From NCBI RefSeq assembly GCF_000312665.1, contig NZ_HF536772.1, forward strand, positions 3,271,166-3,335,165: a DNA stretch of 64,000 nt, given 5' to 3'. Both the position numbers and the translations under genes were made by a program. The DNA comes from Rhizobium mesoamericanum STM3625 (GTDB lineage Bacteria > Pseudomonadota > Alphaproteobacteria > Rhizobiales > Rhizobiaceae). Below are positions 37,875 through 46,385 of the stretch, piece by piece. Below the pieces are notes generated by a model, which saw only the letters and a program-made list of their open reading frames with translations, was not told the DNA's origin and searched no databases. Within the stretch, counting starts at the first letter, position 1. The number at the start of each line of letters is the position of its first letter.

Positions 37875-37916
37875 CATTGGCGCAATATGCCATATGACTT
37901 GCCGATTGCGCCAATG
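37875..37916. promoter_or_regulatory. Perfect 12-base dyad upstream of the SDR-AraC unit
   Basis: CATTGGCGCAAT (37875-37886) and ATTGCGCCAATG (37905-37916) are perfectly complementary across an 18-base spacer. No T-run follows on either strand, arguing against a terminator. Its position about 90 bases before the SDR start suggests an operator, most simply for the AraC regulator of the same unit. Confidence 0.6.
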
Positions 37917-37965
37917 TATTCGCAGAAGGACGCCCAGCCTTTGCGCCGCCGCTCCGCGCGAATGC

Positions 37966-38613
37966 CTATTCCGCCGCCGCGGTCGTACGCGATCTCCGGC
38001 GTGAGATTCGGTAGACCGACGCGGGCGGAATGTTCAGCATCGTCCCTCCGACGTGCGTCGCCTTTAATCCTAGCCGGTCCAACACCGGGCGTGCGACGGG
38101 GCATTGCGGACCATAGGTGAACTGATAGAACGCGCCGCCTGGTCCAAGATGCGCGAACGCGCCCGTGAGGATCGACATCACCTTCCGAAGCGACATGCTC
38201 AGGAGGGGGAGCCCGCTCACGACCGCCCCGACCGTTCGAAGGTCGTCGACGGCGACTGCCTTGAGACGCGCCGCGTCCATCTGGATGATGCGGACTTCAG
38301 GAAACCGCGATCCCAGGAGCCGGACGAAGTCCGGATCGTACTCTACCAGTGTCAGGGCTTCCGGCGCGACGCCGCGGGCGAGGATAGCTCTGGTGAACGC
38401 TCCGGTGCCGGGTCCTATCTCGATCACCCGTCCCGTCCTGGGACCGATGTCTCGCGTCATCAGTTTGGCTAGCGCACGGCCCGATGGCGCGATCGCGGCG
38501 ACCTGGAGCGGATTCCGCGCCCAGGACTTCAGAAACGTCGCCAGATCGCCTTGCGGGGGCGCCGTCGGGCCGTCGAATAGCGACGGCGTGAGCGGGCAAC
38601 GCGAAGCAGTCAT
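37966..38613 (-). CDS. Class I SAM methyltransferase, phospholipid N-methyltransferase-like
   Basis: A 215-residue protein from ATG 38613. Its SAM motif is VIEIGPGTGAFTRAIL, preceded by FLKSWARNPLQVAAIAPSGRALAKLM. That segment is characteristic of the PmtA/KsgA-like family of rhizobial phosphatidylethanolamine N-methyltransferases. Post-motifs VEYDPDFVRLL and DAARL fit SAM binding. Lipid methylation is likely but a small-molecule target is possible. Its start overlaps the stop of the upstream SDR gene by four bases (ATGA), so the two are translationally coupled. Confidence 0.78.
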   Translation of the reverse strand: MTASRCPLTPSLFDGPTAPPQGDLATFLKSWARNPLQVAAIAPSGRALAKLMTRDIGPRTGRVIEIGPGTGAFTRAILARGVAPEALTLVEYDPDFVRLLGSRFPEVRIIQMDAARLKAVAVDDLRTVGAVVSGLPLLSMSLRKVMSILTGAFAHLGPGGAFYQFTYGPQCPVARPVLDRLGLKATHVGGTMLNIPPASVYRISRRRSRTTAAAE

Positions 38614-39461
38614 GGTGATGCCATTTGGCGAGCCGACGGGACGCCCTGCGCGGCATCGGACAGTTCCTTCCAGGCCGCCCACTCGGCTAGCCTTGCAGCA
38701 TATGCCGCTCCGACGACAGGCATGCCCTCCGTGCCCAGGAAGAACCGCAGCGGAGGCTCGGGGGAGTCGACTATCGCGAAGAGGGCCTCGGGCGTGGCCT
38801 GCGGATCGCCGAAGCTCATCTTCGCTCCCGCCGCGAAAGCGTGCTGGCGGAGCTCGGCGTAGGCGTTGATCCCTTCGGAGATCTTCAGCGAAGTCGCGCT
38901 TGCGAAGTCGGTGGCATACGCTCCCGGCTCGACCAGCGTCACTCTGACGCCGAAGCTCATAACTTCGGAGGCGAGTGCCTCGTGCATCGCTTCGACCGCC
39001 CATTTCGACATGTTGTATGCGCCGGCGATGGGGTTAGCGACAAGGCCAGCCACGCTGGAAACGCTGACGATACGGCCGCGTTCCTGCTCGCGAAGATATG
39101 GAAGCGCGGCCTGAATGACGCGCAGCATCCCGAAGACGTTGGTGTCGAATTCCGCCTGAAGATCGTCCTCGCCAATTTCCTCGATCGCGCCGACCAGAGC
39201 ATAGCCCGCATTGTTCAAGACCACGTCCAGGCGGCTGAAGCGACGATGCGCCTCGTCGACTGCCCTACGTACGGCGGCCCCGTCCGTGACGTCGAGCTGC
39301 AGCGGCAGGATCGCATCGCCATATCGTTCAGACAGATCCGCAATGCTCGAAGCGTCCCGGGCGGTGGCCGCGACCCTGTCGCCACGCGCAAGTGCGGCTT
39401 CGGTCCAGACGCGTCCGAAGCCGCGAGAGGCCCCAGTTATAAACCAGATTTTTTCCGACAT
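38610..39461 (-). CDS. Short-chain dehydrogenase/reductase (SDR)
   Basis: A 283-residue SDR from ATG 39461 with AAGGAA upstream; a longer frame is less likely. Motifs: TGASRGFGR (cofactor), NNAG at about residue 87, SSVAG and the catalytic YNMSK. It belongs to the classical SDRs often called oxidoreductases near regulators. Its stop overlaps the methyltransferase start. No neighbour reveals the substrate. Confidence 0.88.
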   Translation of the reverse strand: MSEKIWFITGASRGFGRVWTEAALARGDRVAATARDASSIADLSERYGDAILPLQLDVTDGAAVRRAVDEAHRRFSRLDVVLNNAGYALVGAIEEIGEDDLQAEFDTNVFGMLRVIQAALPYLREQERGRIVSVSSVAGLVANPIAGAYNMSKWAVEAMHEALASEVMSFGVRVTLVEPGAYATDFASATSLKISEGINAYAELRQHAFAAGAKMSFGDPQATPEALFAIVDSPEPPLRFFLGTEGMPVVGAAYAARLAEWAAWKELSDAAQGVPSARQMASP

Positions 39462-39730
39462 GATGCAGTTCCTTCTTCGTGGAAAGGCCTGCAAAATCGC
39501 ACTGCGGCGGGATGGAAGCATTGGCCGGAACCGCCACTGTCTTGGTTCGTCGCGCCAGAATAGGCGAGGTCAACGGACAATGATGTCTTTTGCGGGGAGG
39601 GTGCGGCGCTGTGATGCTGTCGACACCAAGTGGGGGTCTAAACTCCTTTGGACAGTACCACGCGGAACGATTGCGACCTTCGAAAAGTCGGCTCTGTCTG
39701 TGGACAGCCCGGCCTCATCCGCGGATATAG

Positions 39731-39790
39731 AATCCGCAATTATGTTTTCACAGTCCGCGCTTAGTGGCACCTAGTCCGCGTTTATGTGGC
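39731..39790. repeat. Imperfect direct repeats beside the tRNA gene (possible IS21-type end)
   Basis: Related units occur in a row: ATCCGCAATTATGTTTTC (from 39732), AGTCCGCGCTTAGTGGC (39752-39768) and AGTCCGCGTTTATGTGGC (39773-39790), about 21 bases apart. On the minus strand they read GCCAC(A)TAA-CGCGGACT. Multiple short terminal repeats of this kind are a feature of IS21-family insertion sequences. No transposase is present, so this is at best a remnant end, 20 bases from the tRNA 3' end. Confidence 0.4.
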
Positions 39791-39809
39791 GATCAAGAAT
39801 GAAATTGAA

Positions 39810-39886
39810 TGGCGCACCCGACAGGATTCGAACCTGTGACCTTTGGAATCGGAATCCAACACTCTATCCAGCTGAGCTACGGGTGC
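39810..39886 (-). tRNA. tRNA-Arg (anticodon CCG)
   Basis: The minus strand folds as a full cloverleaf: acceptor GCACCCG / CGGGTGC, D arm GCTC-AGCTGGATA-GAGT, anticodon stem TTGGA/TCCAA with loop TTCCGAT (anticodon CCG, codon CGG), and T arm with GTTCGAATC. The discriminator is G and the terminal CCA is encoded (39810-39812). The gene is 77 bases long. tRNA-Arg genes are common integration targets; here the gene separates the mosaic left half from the ordered right half. Confidence 0.95.
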
Positions 39887-39964
39887 ATGCCGCAGGCCTT
39901 TGAATCGCCCTGTCCGATGGGTGGTTCTTAGCCTAGCTTCTCGCCGGCATCAATCTACAAAATG

Positions 39965-39998
39965 AAAAGTCCGCCGTTCTTGCGAGCGACGGACTTTT
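39965..39998 (-). terminator. Terminator of the xylFHG operon
   Basis: AAAAGTCCG (39965-39973) and CGGACTTTT (39990-39998) form a perfect 9-base stem with A/T tails on both sides, just after the end of xylG. It serves the minus-strand operon and might also work on the + strand. Confidence 0.8.
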
Positions 39999-40017
39999 AT
40001 GTCTCACATCTGCCGGA

Positions 40018-40812
40018 TTACACCTGCATGGCGCCCGGGCCGGGAATGGCCTTAGGTGGTACCTTGCCGAGGATGATCATGCCGAGCACTTCGTCCTTGG
40101 TAACGTCCTCGGTGCGGGCGTGGCCGACGACCTGGCCGTTCTTCATCACGGAGACGCGGTCGGCGAGGTCGAAGACGTCGTGGATGTCGTGGCTGATCAG
40201 GAAGATGCCGATGCCTTCCTTCTTCAGTTGTTTGATCAGCTCGCCGACCTGCGCTGTTTCCTGCGGACCAAGGGCGGCCGTCGGCTCGTCCATGATCAGG
40301 ATGCGGGCGTTGAAGAGGATCGCGCGGGCGATCGCCACCGATTGCCGCTGGCCGCCGGAAAGCGCTTTCACCGGCTCCTTGAAGCGGCGGAAGTTCGGGT
40401 TCAGGCGCCCCATCACTTCGCGCGCCGAGGCCTCCATGGCGACATCGTCCAGCGTGCCCCAGGGGGTGCGCAGCTCGCGGCCGAGATAGAGGTTGGCGGC
40501 GGCATCAACATTATCGGCGACGGCAAGAGTCTGGTAGATCGTTTCGATGCCATACTTCTTCGCATCGCGCGGATTGCGGATGTCAGCCGGCTCGCCGTTG
40601 ATCAGGATCTCGCCGCTGTCGCGCTTGTAGGCGCCGGAGAGAATCTTGATGAGCGTCGACTTGCCGGCGCCGTTGTGGCCGAGCAGGGCGACGACTTCAC
40701 CCGGGTAGAGATCGACCGAAGCATTGTCCACGGCGTGAATACCACCAAAGGAGATCGAGATGTTCTTCAGTTCGACGAGAGGAGCGTTCTGGGGAGTGCG
40801 TTGATCAGTCAT
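40018..40812 (-). CDS. xylG: Xylose-type sugar ABC transporter ATPase, single domain
   Basis: A 264-residue ABC ATPase with Walker [11 protein letters not shown]-loop (ETIYQ), signature LSGGQRQ, Walker [12 protein letters not shown] and H-loop LISHD. It is half the length of the usual two-domain sugar ATPase (about 500 residues, like GguA in this window), as in the FrcA-type single-domain ATPases of rhizobia, so two copies should act per transporter. It energises uptake with XylH and XylF. It starts 14 bases after xylH ends and is followed by a terminator. Confidence 0.92.
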   Translation of the reverse strand: MTDQRTPQNAPLVELKNISISFGGIHAVDNASVDLYPGEVVALLGHNGAGKSTLIKILSGAYKRDSGEILINGEPADIRNPRDAKKYGIETIYQTLAVADNVDAAANLYLGRELRTPWGTLDDVAMEASAREVMGRLNPNFRRFKEPVKALSGGQRQSVAIARAILFNARILIMDEPTAALGPQETAQVGELIKQLKKEGIGIFLISHDIHDVFDLADRVSVMKNGQVVGHARTEDVTKDEVLGMIILGKVPPKAIPGPGAMQV

Positions 40813-40826
40813 ATCTGGGACTCCTC

Positions 40827-42140
40827 TTACTTGGCACGCGAACGATAGACAGTGTCGAGCCAGACGGCGACGACGAGCACCGCGCCAACGACGACGCTCT
40901 GCAGCGGCGTGTCGACATGGGCAAGCACCATGCCCGACTGCAGCGACTGCATGACCAGCGCGCCGAGCATGGCGCCCGCGATCGTGCCGGTACCGCCGGC
41001 AAGCGACGTGCCGCCGATCACGGCCGCAGCGATGGTGTAGAGCTCGTCGAGGGTGCCTTGAGCGTTGGTGGCTGCATTGAGGCGCGCCGTCGAGATGGCA
41101 GCAGCGACCGCGGCGAGCATGCCCATCAACGCAAAGATGCGGACGGTGACCCAGCGGGTCTTGATACCTGCAAGTTCTGCCGCCTCAGGGTTACCGCCGA
41201 TCGCAAAGACGTAGCGGCCAAAGCGCAGGCGGGTGGCGATGAACGTCATCATGATGCCAACCACAATGGCGATCAGAACCGGCACGGCAATGCCGTAGGG
41301 GATATCCAGGCCGGTTTCGGGCCAAGGAATATTGTTTGTCTCTGCGTATTTCTTGGCGATGTTGATCGGCCAGTAGTAGCTGTTGGCGATCCAAACCGCA
41401 CCGAGGATCAGGACGCAGGAGAGTGCCGACAGGAAGTACTCGGCCCATATCGGGCGCCGTGGGAAGCCGAAGCGTTTGCGCTGGCGGCGCGAGTTCAGGA
41501 TGCTGCCGATAACGAAAAGGCAGGCGAGGACGCCGACGATCCAGCTCCAGGTCGCGCCGATCGAGCCTTCGGCGCCACCGCCCATGATGCGGAAGGTCTG
41601 GTCCATCGGGGCAACGGTCTGACCGCTGGTGACGAGCCAGGTCACACCACGCCAGACGAGCAGGCCGCCGAGCGTCACGATGAAGGAGGGGACGTTCAGG
41701 AAGGCGATGATGAGGCCCTGAAACGTGCCGATCAGTGCACCGGCGAGCAGGCCGACAATCAGCGTGATGATCCAAGTGAAGGGGCTGTCGAAGCCGATGA
41801 ATTCCGGCAGGATCTTCGCCTGCGTCACGCCCATGATCATGGCACAGAGGCCGAGCACGGAGCCGACGGAGAGGTCGATGTTGCGCGTCACGATGATCAA
41901 GACCATGCCTGTCGTCATGACCGCGATATCGGTCGTCTGAACCGAAAGGTTCCAGAGATTTCGTGGCGTCAGAAACAGTCCGCCGGTGATGATGTGAAAA
42001 CCGATCCAGATGATCACGAGCGCGCCGATCATGCCGAGAAGGCGCGTATCGATTTCGGTTGCGCGGAAGAAGCGGCTGACGAGATTGCCCTCTGCCACGG
42101 TCGGTCCGCTCGATGTTGTGGATTTTACCATTTCGGCCAT
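40827..42140 (-). CDS. xylH: Xylose-type sugar ABC transporter permease
   Basis: A 437-residue membrane protein with about ten helices and the BPD_transp_2 features [23 protein letters not shown] and [20 protein letters not shown] chose ATG 42140 (MAEMVKS) because GGGGGAA lies upstream; ATG 42170 is possible, and the longer frame runs into the intergenic hairpin region. It has the long central insert typical of XylH. It lies between xylF (260 bases and a hairpin upstream) and xylG. Confidence 0.9.
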   Translation of the reverse strand: MAEMVKSTTSSGPTVAEGNLVSRFFRATEIDTRLLGMIGALVIIWIGFHIITGGLFLTPRNLWNLSVQTTDIAVMTTGMVLIIVTRNIDLSVGSVLGLCAMIMGVTQAKILPEFIGFDSPFTWIITLIVGLLAGALIGTFQGLIIAFLNVPSFIVTLGGLLVWRGVTWLVTSGQTVAPMDQTFRIMGGGAEGSIGATWSWIVGVLACLFVIGSILNSRRQRKRFGFPRRPIWAEYFLSALSCVLILGAVWIANSYYWPINIAKKYAETNNIPWPETGLDIPYGIAVPVLIAIVVGIMMTFIATRLRFGRYVFAIGGNPEAAELAGIKTRWVTVRIFALMGMLAAVAAAISTARLNAATNAQGTLDELYTIAAAVIGGTSLAGGTGTIAGAMLGALVMQSLQSGMVLAHVDTPLQSVVVGAVLVVAVWLDTVYRSRAK

Positions 42141-42341
42141 GGGTTTGCCGTTCCCCCACTGTTTGGACATGGTCGGGCGTCGCGTTGAAGCCTGCGCCTT
42201 CGTCCCCGTTCTTGTACTGACCATCGCCGTGCATCCGAATTTCGGTCGCTCAGTCCCGCGACATGAAACCGGCAGGGAATCAACGCCGCGATGGTTGGGT
42301 GATGCGGAAATTTCCGTCGAGCGACGGTTCAAAATCCGCGT

Positions 42342-42377
42342 CCGGCGCCGCAACGGTCTCAGCCGCTGCGGCGCCGG
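42342..42377 (-). other. Intercistronic hairpin between xylF and xylH
   Basis: CCGGCGCCGCA (42342-42352) and TGCGGCGCCGG (42367-42377) form a perfect 11-base GC-rich stem with a 14-base loop, 26 bases after the xylF stop codon on the transcribed strand. No T-run follows. Such hairpins commonly protect the binding-protein mRNA 3' end, so that xylF is made in excess of xylHG. Confidence 0.7.
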
Positions 42378-42402
42378 CAATCTATGCCTTTGCGGCCGTA
42401 GA

Positions 42403-43443
42403 TTAGTTGCAAGCCTTGACGCTGCCGGCCTTGACGCCCTGGCAAGCTTCAGCCTTGGAGATCCAGCCGGCGTCGATGACGACGTTCAGGTTGTCCTTGG
42501 TGATCGGAAGAGGCTTAAGGAATACCGATTCCATCGGAACGCCCTTGGCGCCGCCCTTGAAGGTCTGAACGCCTTCGATTTCGTTCATCTTCTTGCCGGC
42601 AGCAAGGTCAAGTGCAACTTCTGCAGCGCGCTTGCCTAGTTCGCGCGAGTCCTTCCAGACGGAGACCGTCTGCGTGCCGAGCGCGACGCGGTTCAGAGCG
42701 GCCTTATCGGCGTCCTGACCGGAAACCGGGACGGAGCCGGCGAGGCCCTGTGCGTCGAGGGCTGCGATGGCGCCACCGGCGGTGCCGTCGTTCGAAGCAA
42801 CAACGGCGTCAACCTTGTTGTTGTTCGCGGTCAGGAACTGCTCCATGTTGCGCTGTGCATTCTCCGGCAGCCAGCCATCCGTGTAGGCTTCGCCGACGTT
42901 CTTGATCTTGCCGGCATCGACGGCAGCCTTCAGCACTTCCATCTGGCCCGAGAACAGGAAGTCCGCGTTCGGGTCTGACGAAGAGCCCTTGATGAAGACG
43001 TAGTTGCCTTCCGGTTTGACCTTGAACACGCCTTCAGCCTGGAGACGGCCGACTTCCTTGTTGTCGAAGGTGATATAGAAAGCAGCCGGATTTTCGATAA
43101 GGCGGTCATAGCCAACGACCGGGATACCTTCAGCGGCGGCCTTTTCGATGGCCGGGCCGATTGCGTCGGAGTCCTGAGCGAGGATGATGAGTGCGTTCGC
43201 GCCCTGCGAAATCAGCGACTCAACGTCGGTGAGCTGTTTTGCGGCAGAAGACTGCGCATCAGCGGAAATGTACTTGGCGCCCTTGGCTTCCAGGGCCTTC
43301 TTGATGGCGGCTTCGTCAGTCTTCCAACGCTCTTCCTGGAAGTTCGACCAGGAAACGCCAACGACGAGGTCAGCAGCCATCGCGGCGGTATGCACCGACA
43401 CCAAGATGGCCGCCCCGGCCATCAGCTTCAACATAGATTTCAT
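42403..43443 (-). CDS. xylF: D-xylose-type periplasmic sugar-binding protein
   Basis: A 346-residue periplasmic binding protein with a signal peptide ending at AMA (residue about 23), so mature from ADLVVGVSW. The two-lobe Peripla_BP_4 fold is clear: [58 protein letters not shown], and PVSGQDAD. These match XylF closely. It would deliver xylose (or a related sugar) to XylHG. First gene of the operon, divergent from the ROK repressor with a perfect operator between. Confidence 0.93.
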   Translation of the reverse strand: MKSMLKLMAGAAILVSVHTAAMAADLVVGVSWSNFQEERWKTDEAAIKKALEAKGAKYISADAQSSAAKQLTDVESLISQGANALIILAQDSDAIGPAIEKAAAEGIPVVGYDRLIENPAAFYITFDNKEVGRLQAEGVFKVKPEGNYVFIKGSSSDPNADFLFSGQMEVLKAAVDAGKIKNVGEAYTDGWLPENAQRNMEQFLTANNNKVDAVVASNDGTAGGAIAALDAQGLAGSVPVSGQDADKAALNRVALGTQTVSVWKDSRELGKRAAEVALDLAAGKKMNEIEGVQTFKGGAKGVPMESVFLKPLPITKDNLNVVIDAGWISKAEACQGVKAGSVKACN

Positions 43444-43528
43444 TAGATCCTCCCGAGTGAATAGCGGCCAGCCCCAGCCTGTGGTCCTCCGGCCGCCGCG
43501 GTTCGCTGGCGAGAAAGGTTCAAATTAT

Positions 43529-43547
43529 TTTCTCGACAGTCGAGAAA
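43529..43547. promoter_or_regulatory. Operator dyad for the ROK repressor
   Basis: TTTCTCGAC (43529-43537) and GTCGAGAAA (43539-43547) are perfectly complementary around a single central A, 82 bases before xylF and 120 before the ROK gene. A perfect 19-base palindrome in the divergent promoter of a xylose operon is what a XylR/ROK dimer would bind. Confidence 0.75.
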
Positions 43548-43594
43548 TTTAGTGTCAGAGATTTTTTCAACTGTCAACACCGCACTACCGGCTA

Positions 43595-43610
43595 TTTTCC
43601 GAGTGGAAAA
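43595..43610. promoter_or_regulatory. Secondary inverted repeat near the ROK gene
   Basis: TTTTCC (43595-43600) and GGAAAA (43605-43610) form a 6-base dyad 57 bases before the ROK start. It resembles the main operator only in its T/A-rich ends, and may be a second site or chance. Confidence 0.35.
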
Positions 43611-43666
43611 GTGATGGAGATGCAGTGTGAACGAGGGGGAATGCGAGGGGGAAGGGGCCGGCATCT

Positions 43667-44890
43667 ATGCTGACCAAGTCGAGTACGGAGTTGGTCCGGC
43701 AGCGAAATAGCGTGCTCGTGCTCGCCGCGCTTCGAAGACATGGCGCCTTGGCGCATACGGAGATTTCCGACTTTACGAAGCTTTCCTCGGCGACGATTTC
43801 CGCCATCACCGCTGACCTCGAGAAAGCGCAAATCATCGAGAAATCCGAGCACCAGGCAACGAGCGGAAGAGGGCGCCCGCGCGTGCTGTTCCGGCAAAGG
43901 CGCGACTGTGGTTACCTCGTCGTCGTGATTATTTCATCTGATGGCGTGCAATATTCGTTGGTCGACTATGCCGGTAAGCTCATCGACCGGTTCAGCGAAG
44001 AGAGGTCGCGTGATCCCGCCGGCGCCGAGCGATTTATAGCCTCTATCAAGGAGGGGCTTGCACGCATTCTTTCACGTTCAAAGGTTCCTCAGGAAAAGGT
44101 GCTGCTGATATCGATCAGCAGCAAGGGTCTCGTGCATGCCACGGACCCTGTCCTGGTTTGGTCACCGATTTTCGGCAGCAATCAGATCGACTTCGAATCG
44201 GCTTTGCGACCGGACTGGCAGGCGAGAATCCTCCTGGGCAATGAGACGCAGCTTGTTGCAGCCGCACTGGGCGCGCACGAAGAGACCACGAGGCCGGCCG
44301 ATTTCCGGTCGCTTGCCGCGTTGTCGCTCGGACACAGCATCGGGCTTGGCATTGTCAGGCGCACGGGGCAGGGGGAGCGCGAAATCTCGGCTCCGAATTT
44401 CGGACATATGCTCCACATGGCGAATGGCGGCCTTTGTCGCTGTGGCAGTAAGGGGTGCATCGAGGCCTACGCGGGCTTCTACGCTATTCTGCGCATGGCC
44501 TTCGAGGTGCCGCTCGATACGATCCCGGCCAAGTTCGTGCCAGTCGCTGAACTCGACAAGATCGCTGCGCAGGCTCGTCATGGGCATCGGATGTCTGCCT
44601 TTGCATTCAGGCAGGCCGGTATCGCACTTGGAAACGGACTTTCGCGTCTCCTCAGCCTCACGGAGCGCATGCCCATTGCAATCACGGGTCCGGGCACGCG
44701 CTACTACGATCTGTTGCGACAGGGGATCGAGGAAGGGCTTGGTCAGTCGCACGTCGTGCGGATGGAAGGGATGCCGGAGATCCGCGTCGTGCCTGACGAG
44801 CCGATCCTCGTCTTTGAGGGACATCTGGACAGGGCATTGTCCGTGATCGATCAGGAACTGGTTATGTCCGGCATTCAGGGGATGGATTGA
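43667..44890 (+). CDS. ROK-family xylose repressor
   Basis: A 407-residue ROK protein. The N-terminal winged helix (about residues 8-75; ALAHTEISDFTKLSSATISAITADLEKAQIIEK region) precedes a sugar-kinase-like domain with the zinc motif NGGLCRCGSKGCIEAYAG (CxCGxxGCxE). The kinase active-site DxG pattern is poor, as in regulators. Divergent placement from xylF and the intervening palindrome make it the likely xylose-responsive repressor (XylR). Confidence 0.87.
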   Translation: MLTKSSTELVRQRNSVLVLAALRRHGALAHTEISDFTKLSSATISAITADLEKAQIIEKSEHQATSGRGRPRVLFRQRRDCGYLVVVIISSDGVQYSLVDYAGKLIDRFSEERSRDPAGAERFIASIKEGLARILSRSKVPQEKVLLISISSKGLVHATDPVLVWSPIFGSNQIDFESALRPDWQARILLGNETQLVAAALGAHEETTRPADFRSLAALSLGHSIGLGIVRRTGQGEREISAPNFGHMLHMANGGLCRCGSKGCIEAYAGFYAILRMAFEVPLDTIPAKFVPVAELDKIAAQARHGHRMSAFAFRQAGIALGNGLSRLLSLTERMPIAITGPGTRYYDLLRQGIEEGLGQSHVVRMEGMPEIRVVPDEPILVFEGHLDRALSVIDQELVMSGIQGMD

Positions 44891-44923
44891 CGCGCGGGCC
44901 GCTGCGGGTGCCGATGAAACGAG

Positions 44924-44950
44924 AAATGGCCGGGCAGGACCCGGCCATTT
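44924..44950. terminator. Bidirectional terminator hairpin
   Basis: AAATGGCCGGG (44924-44934) and CCCGGCCATTT (44940-44950) form a perfect 11-base stem with a 5-base loop, midway between the convergent ROK and idhA genes. The T/A-rich ends can serve both strands. Confidence 0.8.
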
Positions 44951-44980
44951 CACAGGTGGCTTTCGGTCGGGAGAAGGCCG

Positions 44981-45973
44981 TCAGCCAATCTTGATGAGCT
45001 TGCCTTCCTTGACGGACTGCACGGCAGCATCGGCAAGTGCCAGAGCCGCCAGGCCGTCGGCGCCGGACGGCGCAATCTTCGTGCCCTTCTCGATTGCAGC
45101 TATGAAGCTCGCGATCTCGTTAGCGTAGGCTTCGGTGTAGCGGGTCATGAAGAAGTCGTGCAGCGGCGGGCGGGTGTAACCATCGCCATTGGCGACCTCG
45201 ATCGAGACCGGGCGCTGGTTCTCCGCTGCGACCATGCCCTTCGAACCATGCACTTCGATGCGCTGGTCGTAGCCGTAGGTCGCGCGGCGGGAGTTGGAGA
45301 TGATTGCCTGCTTACCGGACTTCGTCTGCAGGATCACCGAAACGCTGTCGTAGTCACCGGCGTCGCCAATCGCCTTGTCGACAAGAACCGCCGCGGTAGC
45401 GCTGACGACAACCGGTTCCTCGCCGAGCAGGAAGCGGGCCATGTCGAAATCATGGATGGTCATATCGCGGAAGATGCCGCCGGAACGTTTGATGTAGTCG
45501 ACCGGCGGAGCACCCGGATCGCGTGAGGTGATCGTCACCATTTCGACGTCGCCGATTCGGCCGTCGTCGATCGTCTTGCGAACGGCCATGAAATGCGGGT
45601 CGAAACGGCGGTTGAAACCAACCATCAATTTGGCGTTGGTCTCTTCTACGACCTTGATACAAGCTTTGACGCGGGCAACGTCGAGATCGATCGGCTTTTC
45701 GCAGAAGATCGCCTTGCCGGCGCGCGCGAAGCGCTCGATCAGATCAGCGTGAGTGTCGGTCGGTGTGCAAATGACGACGGCGTCGATGTCCTTGGCGGCT
45801 TCGATCGCCTCGATCGTGCGAACCTCGCAGCCATAGGCCGACGCGATCGCTTCGGCGGCCTGTGGAAAGGCGTCAGCGACGGCGACGAGCCTGGCGTTTG
45901 CATCGCCACTGACCGCCTTCGCATGAACCTTGCCGATACGGCCGGCGCCGAGAAGACCAAATCTGACTGTCAT
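44981..45973 (-). CDS. idhA: Myo-inositol 2-dehydrogenase
   Basis: A 330-residue Gfo/Idh/MocA dehydrogenase; GGGAGG precedes ATG 45973, and the longer frame is rejected for this reason. It has the NAD-binding GLLGAGRIGKVHAKAV, the catalytic EKPIDLD Lys at about residue 93, and GGIFRDMTIHDFDMARFLLGE with the conserved Asp and His. Length and sequence fit rhizobial IdhA, which oxidises myo-inositol to scyllo-inosose. An IolR-type GGAA-N6-TTCC site lies about 50 bases upstream. Confidence 0.9.
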   Translation of the reverse strand: MTVRFGLLGAGRIGKVHAKAVSGDANARLVAVADAFPQAAEAIASAYGCEVRTIEAIEAAKDIDAVVICTPTDTHADLIERFARAGKAIFCEKPIDLDVARVKACIKVVEETNAKLMVGFNRRFDPHFMAVRKTIDDGRIGDVEMVTITSRDPGAPPVDYIKRSGGIFRDMTIHDFDMARFLLGEEPVVVSATAAVLVDKAIGDAGDYDSVSVILQTKSGKQAIISNSRRATYGYDQRIEVHGSKGMVAAENQRPVSIEVANGDGYTRPPLHDFFMTRYTEAYANEIASFIAAIEKGTKIAPSGADGLAALALADAAVQSVKEGKLIKIG

Positions 45974-46022
45974 GAGAACCTCCCTTGGACTCGGAACAAA
46001 CGAACCGAATTGCATCAAATGT

Positions 46023-46036
46023 GGAATTTTCATTCC
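46023..46036. promoter_or_regulatory. IolR operator (GGAA-N6-TTCC)
   Basis: GGAA (46023-46026), six bases, then TTCC (46033-46036), 50 bases upstream of idhA. I recall this spacing as the motif proposed for IolR control of inositol genes in Sinorhizobium. The iolR gene itself is not in this window. Confidence 0.7.
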
Positions 46037-46124
46037 ATTTTATGTCCGCCGCGTCAAGCCGGCGCTCTTTCACATTTTCAAAATCCACCTTAAAGACGTG
46101 TGACAATTTAGCTATGGGAACGAC

Positions 46125-46379
46125 ATGCAACTGATTGATCCACAACATCCGGCCTATCGCCCGCTTTGGGCCCGCATTCTGATTGTGGCCGTTTGTTTCG
46201 GCTGGGCGGTGGTCGAAATCATCACCGGCGATCCGTTCTGGGCAGTGTTGTCGGGCGGCGCCGGCGTCTACGCGGCCTATATGCTGTTTTGGACCTACAA
46301 ACCGCAATCGTTGGAGACCGCCACGCCGCCATCGCCCGATAACGAGGAAGAAACGGAAGACAACAAGGACGCGGACTAG
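46125..46379 (+). CDS. Small membrane protein (DUF3329-like)
   Basis: An 84-residue protein beginning MQLIDPQHPAYRPLWARI, with two membrane helices (about residues 17-34 and 39-57) and an acidic, disordered tail (NEEETEDNKDAD). The start pattern and size fit DUF3329-type proteins of rhizobia; function unknown. It is divergent from idhA and convergent with the next gene, 6 bases away. Confidence 0.65.
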   Translation: MQLIDPQHPAYRPLWARILIVAVCFGWAVVEIITGDPFWAVLSGGAGVYAAYMLFWTYKPQSLETATPPSPDNEEETEDNKDAD

Positions 46380-46385
46380 CTTAAG

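Noticed and set aside
40917..42188. 423-codon + strand frame across xylH
   Set aside because: It is antisense to a clear permease gene, and its very polar Asp/His/Arg-rich product is typical of a shadow frame.
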